A stretch of DNA of 64,000 bases from Jeotgalicoccus saudimassiliensis (GTDB taxonomy: Bacteria > Bacillota > Bacilli > Staphylococcales > Salinicoccaceae). Within the stretch, counting starts at the first letter, position 1. Every line of letters begins with the position of its first letter. The stretch covers positions 186,001-250,000 of the forward strand of contig NZ_CCSE01000001.1 in NCBI RefSeq assembly GCF_000756715.1. Direction: 5' to 3'. Below, piece after piece: positions 59,145 to 64,000 of the stretch. Under the pieces are notes generated by a model. The model was not told the origin of the DNA and searched no databases. It saw only the letters and a program-made list of their open reading frames with translations. A program made the translations under genes and the position numbers.

Positions 59145-60467
59145 ATGACTTATTTTAATCAGAAACAAATTAACTATGAAGGACCGTATTCAACGAATCC
59201 TTTAAGTTTTAAATATTTTAACCCGGAAGAAGTAATCGGCGGAAAGACTATGAAAGACCATATGAAATTCAGTGTTGCTTACTGGCACACATTCACTGAA
59301 GACCTTTCTGACCCGTTCGGCGGCGGTACTGCAGTACGTAACTGGGATCACCTTGATGGAATGGACAGAGCTAAAGCAAGAGTTGAAGCGATGTTCGAGC
59401 TTCTTGAAATTCTGAACGTTGACTATTTCTGCTTCCACGATGCAGATATTGCACCTGAAGGTAAGGACTTAAAGGAAACTAACGAAAACCTTGATGAAAT
59501 CGTTGCACTTATTAAAGAGAAAATGGCTGAAACAAACAAGAAACTTCTGTGGAACACAGCAAACAACTTCTCACACGAACGTTTCGTTCTCGGTGCTGCT
59601 TCTTCTTCAAACGCAGACGTATTTGCGTACGCAGCAGCTAAAGTTAAAAAACAGCTTGATATCGCTAAAGAACTGGGCGCAAGCAGCTACGTATTCTGGG
59701 GCGGACGTGAAGGTTACGAAAGCCTGCTGAACACGGATATGAAACTTGAAACAGATAACCTGGCACGTTTCTTCAAACTTGCTAAAGCATATGCAGAGAA
59801 AATCGGCTTTGAAGGTCAGTTCCTGATCGAACCTAAACCGAAAGAACCGACATCTCACCAGTATGACTTCGACGTGGAAAGCGGACATGCATTCTTACAG
59901 AAGCATGGACTTGATGATGTTTTCAAATTCAACATCGAAGCAAACCACGCAACATTAGCGGGTCACTCGTTCCAGCACGAACTTCGTTATGCCCGTGACA
60001 ACGATATGCTTGGTTCGGTGGATGCCAACCAGGGTCACCCATTATTAGGATGGGATACAGATGAGTTCCCGACAGATGTGTATGAAACTACTATGGCAAT
60101 GTATGAAATTCTTAAAAACGGCGGACTTGATAAAGGCGGCCTGAACTTCGATGCGAAACCTAGACGTACTTCATTCGCACAGGAAGATCTGATTCACACT
60201 CATATCGCAGGTATGGATGCATTTGCACTTGGTCTGCGCGTTGCACATAAAATGATCGAAGATAACTTCTTTGAAAATATCGTCGATGAAAAATACAAAT
60301 CTTACACTGAAGGTATCGGTCAGAAGATTGTTGAAGGTGAAACAAGCCTTGAAGAACTTGAAGCCTATGCACTGGAAAACAGCGAAATCACTAACAAATC
60401 AGATCACCTTGAACTTGTGAAATCACAAATCAACCAGTATATTCTTAATATCAACAGAGGTGTCTAA
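59145..60467 (+). CDS. xylA: Xylose isomerase
   Basis: 440 residues, class II. Active-site His in [11 protein letters not shown] near residue 101, metal ligands in [11 protein letters not shown] near 232 and [12 protein letters not shown] near 268, [16 protein letters not shown] near 185. It converts D-xylose to D-xylulose. SD AGGAGG is 8 bases before the ATG. First gene of xylA-xylB-transporter. Confidence 0.98.
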   Translation: MTYFNQKQINYEGPYSTNPLSFKYFNPEEVIGGKTMKDHMKFSVAYWHTFTEDLSDPFGGGTAVRNWDHLDGMDRAKARVEAMFELLEILNVDYFCFHDADIAPEGKDLKETNENLDEIVALIKEKMAETNKKLLWNTANNFSHERFVLGAASSSNADVFAYAAAKVKKQLDIAKELGASSYVFWGGREGYESLLNTDMKLETDNLARFFKLAKAYAEKIGFEGQFLIEPKPKEPTSHQYDFDVESGHAFLQKHGLDDVFKFNIEANHATLAGHSFQHELRYARDNDMLGSVDANQGHPLLGWDTDEFPTDVYETTMAMYEILKNGGLDKGGLNFDAKPRRTSFAQEDLIHTHIAGMDAFALGLRVAHKMIEDNFFENIVDEKYKSYTEGIGQKIVEGETSLEELEAYALENSEITNKSDHLELVKSQINQYILNINRGV

Positions 60468-60469
60468 TA

Positions 60470-61951
60470 TTGGAATACGTAATTGGCATTGATATCGGAA
60501 CGAGCGGACTGAAGAGTATTATAGTCAGCAGTGACGGAGAAGTCGTCAAAAGCGACAAAGTTAAATACGATACTGTACATGAGAAAACGGGATACAGTGA
60601 AATGAATCCCGAAGAATGGTACGAAGCTGCAGCAGGAAGTCTCGGGCGTCTGCTCGGGACTGAATACGGCAGTAAAGTGACGGGTATCAGCTTTTCCGGA
60701 CAGATGCACGGTCTTGTAATCGTCGACAAAGACGGTGAAGTTATCAGACCTGCAATTCTGTGGAATGATACGAGAACATCAGAAGAGTGTAAGGAAATCA
60801 TTGAGAATATCGGTCTCGATAATCTGCTTGGTCAGGTTCAGAACACGGTACTCGAAGGATTCACACTGTCGAAACTGATGTGGGTTAAAAAGTATGAACC
60901 TGAAAACTATGCGAAGATCGACAAGTTTATGATGCCGAAAGACTACGTCATCTACCGTCTGACAGGTAATGTTTATGCAGAACCTTCTGATGCAGCAGGA
61001 ACGGTAATGTTCGATGTGAAAAAAGGTGAATGGTCTGAAACATTGATGGAGCAGCTTGGAATAGATAAAAAAATCTGTCCCGAAGTAATTCCGTCACATG
61101 GCAAATCGGGTGTACTGGACAAAGAGCTGTTTAATCTTGAGCAGGAAATCACACTTTACCAGGGCGGGGCGGACAATGCCTGCGGTGCTCTCGGTGCGGG
61201 AATTACCGACTCATCCAGACAGCTTGTAAGTATCGGTACATCAGGTGTTGTTCTGTCTTCTGAGGAAGAAGACGATTTCCAAAATGACGGCTCGGTACAT
61301 TACTTTAATCATTGTGTCAGCGGTCAGAACTACGTAATGGGCGTAACGCTGTCGGCAGGCTACAGTCTTGCATGGCTGAAGAAAACACTTGCTGATGAGC
61401 AGACATTCGCGGAATTTATGGAAGACGCAGAAACTTCACCACTTGGAGCAAAAGGGCTGTTATACACGCCGTTCCTTCTCGGTGAAAGAACGCCGCATAA
61501 CGATGCGGAAATCCGCGGGAGCTTTATCGGTCTCGATGCGAACACAAATACTGCAGATATGAAGAGAGCAGTTATTGAGGGAATTACATTCTCACTTAAT
61601 GAGAGCATTGAAATCATGCGTAAAAACGGCAAGGAAATCAGTAAAATTGTATCTATCGGAGGCGGCGCAGGGAACCGTCAATGGCTTCAGATGCAGGCTG
61701 ATATTTTCGATGCTGAAATTATGACACGTACTGAAGAACAGGGACCTGCCTACGGGGCGGCAATGATCGCAGCTGTAGGTGAAGAATGGTTCGCAGATTT
61801 CTCGGTAATTACTGAGAAATGGATTGATTACAAAGAGACATTCACTCCAATTGCTGAAAACAAAGAACAGTACAGAAAGTTATTTGAATTATACAGAGAA
61901 GTTTATGAGAAGACGCAGGGGCTTACAGCAAAACTATTGGAATTTAAATAA
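60470..61951 (+). CDS. xylB: Xylulokinase
   Basis: 493 residues, FGGY family. Phosphate-1 motif IGIDIGTSGLKSIIV at the N-terminus, substrate-binding SFSGQMHGLV near 75, adenosine motif GGGAGNRQWLQMQADIF near 397. It phosphorylates D-xylulose to enter the pentose phosphate pathway. The TTG start lies 3 bases after the xylA stop, with SD AGAGGTG inside xylA. Confidence 0.97.
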   Translation: MEYVIGIDIGTSGLKSIIVSSDGEVVKSDKVKYDTVHEKTGYSEMNPEEWYEAAAGSLGRLLGTEYGSKVTGISFSGQMHGLVIVDKDGEVIRPAILWNDTRTSEECKEIIENIGLDNLLGQVQNTVLEGFTLSKLMWVKKYEPENYAKIDKFMMPKDYVIYRLTGNVYAEPSDAAGTVMFDVKKGEWSETLMEQLGIDKKICPEVIPSHGKSGVLDKELFNLEQEITLYQGGADNACGALGAGITDSSRQLVSIGTSGVVLSSEEEDDFQNDGSVHYFNHCVSGQNYVMGVTLSAGYSLAWLKKTLADEQTFAEFMEDAETSPLGAKGLLYTPFLLGERTPHNDAEIRGSFIGLDANTNTADMKRAVIEGITFSLNESIEIMRKNGKEISKIVSIGGGAGNRQWLQMQADIFDAEIMTRTEEQGPAYGAAMIAAVGEEWFADFSVITEKWIDYKETFTPIAENKEQYRKLFELYREVYEKTQGLTAKLLEFK

Positions 61952-61971
61952 AACTTTGGGGGTGTCATGTG

Positions 61972-63414
61972 ATGGGGCCACATTATAATGTGAAGTTTTT
62001 AATCACTATGACGTTAATAGCAACACTTGGAGGATTACTGTTTGGATATGACACAGCTGTTATATCCGGTGCAGAACAATCCCTCCAAAAGTACATAACT
62101 GCCGATTATAATTCATTCATACACGGAGTCACTGTATCGAGTGCATTAATCGGGTGTGTTATCGGGGGATTGCTGTCAGGTAAAATTGCAGGGAAACTCG
62201 GAAGAAAGAGATCTCTTCAGCTTGCTGCTGTATTACTTGCAGCTTCAGCATTGCTTTCAGCATATCCTGAACTTCTGTTTTTCGAAGTCGGGGAAGCGAG
62301 TCTCGGACTTTTAATCATGTTTAACATTTACCGTGTACTTGGCGGTATCGGTGTCGGACTGGCATCGGCTGTTACACCGATGTTTATCGGTGAAATGGCC
62401 CCGTCAGGTATTCGCGGAAGGCTTGTATCATGGAATCAATTCGCAATCATCTTCGGTATGCTTGTAGTATACTTTGTAAACTACGGTATCGCCTTTGGAG
62501 AATCGGCAACGTGGATCGAAACGATGGGCTGGAGATATATGTTCCTGACAGAGGCAGTGCCGGCACTTCTGTTCTTCGTGCTGCTGTTTGCAGTACCTGA
62601 AACGCCGAGATACCTTGCACTTAACAAGCAGGATGACAAAGCGATGGCTGTGCTGAACAGAATTTATCATTCGGCAGACCATTCGAGAAAAGTACTTGCA
62701 GATATTATTAAAACGCGTAACCTTGAGAAAAACGTTAAGAAAACACCACTGTTTTCATTCGGTAAAAAAGTGATTTTTGTTGGTATTATGGTGTCAATTT
62801 TCCAGCAGTTTATCGGTATCAACGTAGCACTTTACTACGCACCGAGAATCTTTGAAGATCTTGGCGCAGGTGCTGATGCATCGATGGTGCAGACTGTAGT
62901 AATGGGTCTTGTCAACGTAATATTCACACTTGTTGCAATCAGATATGTAGATAAAATTGGAAGAAAACCACTTCTTATTATCGGTTCTATCGGGATGGCA
63001 ATCGGTATGGGCGGGGTCAGCCTGCTTGCCGGATTTAACATCATCGGTATATCCACACTGATCTTTATCGTTATTTTCACAGCTTCATTCATGATGAGCT
63101 GGGGACCAATTACATGGGTTGTATTATCGGAAATATTCCCTAACAGAATCAGAGGCGGCGCTATGGCGATTGCAGTTGCTGTACAATGGCTTGCAAACTT
63201 TACCATTACTTCATTCTATCCGTATATGATGGAAGTCAGCGGAGCGATGACATACGGTTTCTACGGTCTGATGTGTGTTCTTTCCGGACTGTTCGTATGG
63301 AAATTCCTTCCTGAAACGAAAGGTAAAACGCTTGAGGAACTTGAGAATCTTTGGACGAAGAAAAAGGTTTCGTCGGATGAACTTGTTACAGATGCTGTAC
63401 TTGAAACTAAATAA
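61972..63414 (+). CDS. MFS sugar transporter, probable xylose:H+ symporter
   Basis: 480 residues with twelve membrane segments. Sugar porter motifs: GGLLFGYDTAVISGAEQ near residue 20, GKLGRKRS near 75, the FQQFIGINVALYYAPRIF helix near 265, and PETKGKTLEEL at the C-terminus. It is the XylE/AraE type of the sugar porter family. As third gene after xylAB, 20 bases downstream, xylose is the likely substrate. GTG 61969 is also in frame. Confidence 0.92.
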   Translation: MGPHYNVKFLITMTLIATLGGLLFGYDTAVISGAEQSLQKYITADYNSFIHGVTVSSALIGCVIGGLLSGKIAGKLGRKRSLQLAAVLLAASALLSAYPELLFFEVGEASLGLLIMFNIYRVLGGIGVGLASAVTPMFIGEMAPSGIRGRLVSWNQFAIIFGMLVVYFVNYGIAFGESATWIETMGWRYMFLTEAVPALLFFVLLFAVPETPRYLALNKQDDKAMAVLNRIYHSADHSRKVLADIIKTRNLEKNVKKTPLFSFGKKVIFVGIMVSIFQQFIGINVALYYAPRIFEDLGAGADASMVQTVVMGLVNVIFTLVAIRYVDKIGRKPLLIIGSIGMAIGMGGVSLLAGFNIIGISTLIFIVIFTASFMMSWGPITWVVLSEIFPNRIRGGAMAIAVAVQWLANFTITSFYPYMMEVSGAMTYGFYGLMCVLSGLFVWKFLPETKGKTLEELENLWTKKKVSSDELVTDAVLETK

Positions 63415-63426
63415 TATAACAAAAAA

Positions 63427-63451
63427 ATCTGTTCCCATCGCGGGAACAGAT
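63427..63451. terminator. Bidirectional terminator after the xyl operon
   Basis: ATCTGTTCCC, loop, GGGAACAGAT, with A-run before and T-run after; serves the xyl operon (+) and the EamA gene (-). Confidence 0.93.
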
Positions 63452-63455
63452 TTTT

Positions 63456-64000
63456 TTATGAGGTTTCGGCTTTTCTTGTACTGATAAATACCCCGACACC
63501 GAGAATCAGTATAATACCGGCGAACTGGTACAGTCCAAGCCCGACATTCAACAGGACAACCGAAGTCAGTACCGCCGATACAGGTTCCAGCAGTCCGAGT
63601 ATACCGGCTTCTGTGGAGCTGATATATTTCATGCTTGTAATATACAGATAGAACGCGAGAGTTGTACCGAGCAGTATGGACAAGATTAAAACAATAATCT
63701 GCAAGGCAGTCCAGTCGAATGAAAAATCAAACATCCAGATCGGATGGACGAAGTTCATCAGAATACCGCCGGTCAGCATTGAACCTCCGACGAGCTGAAG
63801 CGGATGAACGACCTGCAGCAGCACGGGGGCATGAAGTGTGTAATATGCAAGTGCAACGCCGGATGCCAGTCCGAAGATCAGTGCAAGAGGTGAGACGGCA
63901 AGTGCGGTAATATTGCCATTTGTCGCAATCAGAATCACCCCGGCAATCATTGCAGCAATAATCAGAGCTTCTGCTTTCGTCCACGGTCTGTACTTTTTCA
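63456..64000 (-). CDS. EamA/DMT-family transporter (N-terminus outside window)
   Basis: The frame stays open to the window end (residues KKYRPWTKAEAL before MIAGVILIATNGN), so the N-terminal half is cut off. At least 181 residues with about six hydrophobic segments; the SSTEAGILGLLEPVSAVLTS stretch is the typical EamA repeat end (xxxEPVxA). Family members export metabolites or amino acids; substrate unknown. Convergent with the xyl operon. Confidence 0.88.
   Translation of the reverse strand, partial: KKYRPWTKAEALIIAAMIAGVILIATNGNITALAVSPLALIFGLASGVALAYYTLHAPVLLQVVHPLQLVGGSMLTGGILMNFVHPIWMFDFSFDWTALQIIVLILSILLGTTLAFYLYITSMKYISSTEAGILGLLEPVSAVLTSVVLLNVGLGLYQFAGIILILGVGVFISTRKAETS

Overview
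The window is a stretch of a Firmicutes chromosome from the Staphylococcaceae. The gene order csbA-uvrB-uvrA ... hprK-lgt ... trxB-rapZ-yvcK-whiA ... clpP ... pgk-tpiA-gpmI-eno ... secG-est-rnr-smpB-ssrA, then gcvH-toprim-thioredoxin-metNPQ and sufCDSUB, is the staphylococcal layout. Base composition looks higher in GC than Staphylococcus aureus (judged by eye, not computed). The content fits a relative such as Jeotgalicoccus or Salinicoccus; the genus is inference.

Layout. 1-1.5 kb: 3' part of a LysM/CHAP wall hydrolase with a very long Ala/Glu repeat linker. 1.6-3.4 kb: a tiny membrane protein, a TlpA-like thioredoxin, an HD hydrolase and CsbA. 3.4-9.5 kb: uvrB-uvrA behind a LexA-like box, and a LiaX/YvlB-like protein. 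9.5-14.3 kb: hprK-lgt-acyltransferase-TPR, then trxB. 14.4-17.2 kb: rapZ-yvcK-whiA. 17.26-17.75 kb: a perfect-period array of twelve 41-bp hairpin units. 17.8-19.4 kb: an SDR epimerase and clpP (with an exact CtsR site) on the minus strand. 19.6-21.2 kb: tRNA-Arg, a split ThrE exporter and a glutaredoxin. 21.3-26.1 kb: pgk-tpiA-gpmI-eno, without gapR/gapA. 26.2-26.8 kb: a second array, thirteen 51-bp hairpin units. 26.9-32.4 kb: a NERD protein, secG, est, rnr, smpB and tmRNA. 32.5-35.1 kb: glycerate kinase with an SLC13 carrier. 35.1-38.4 kb: csbD, ohr, a lipoprotein, aroD, a probable C-rich small RNA, a YusI-like protein and gcvH. 38.5-42 kb: the yusF/yusE homologues and a SAM riboswitch ahead of metNPQ. 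42-46 kb: an AT-rich accessory patch with a damaged PP2C phosphatase, a frameshifted Ser/Thr kinase and two lipoproteins, one of them flanked by 40-bp direct repeats. 46-49 kb: ctaB and a DUF4870/lipoprotein/DUF4870 cluster. 49-54.3 kb: sufCDSUB. 54.5-57.7 kb: a YfcC-type carrier, a thioredoxin-fold protein and an aldose epimerase. 57.8-63.4 kb: a xylose regulon (xylR, xylA, xylB, transporter) with visible promoter, operator and cre. The window ends inside an EamA transporter.

Functionally, the xylose genes, the glycolytic operon and HPr kinase form a carbon-uptake and catabolite-control set. uvrBA, clpP, csbD, ohr and the YusI-like gene are stress genes with recognisable LexA, CtsR and sigma-B-type sites. 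The least expected signals are the two hairpin arrays. They lie between convergent genes, have nearly equal copy number and share end sequences, and one family has a solo copy 24 kb away. The damaged kinase/phosphatase patch and the candidate small RNA after aroD are also notable.
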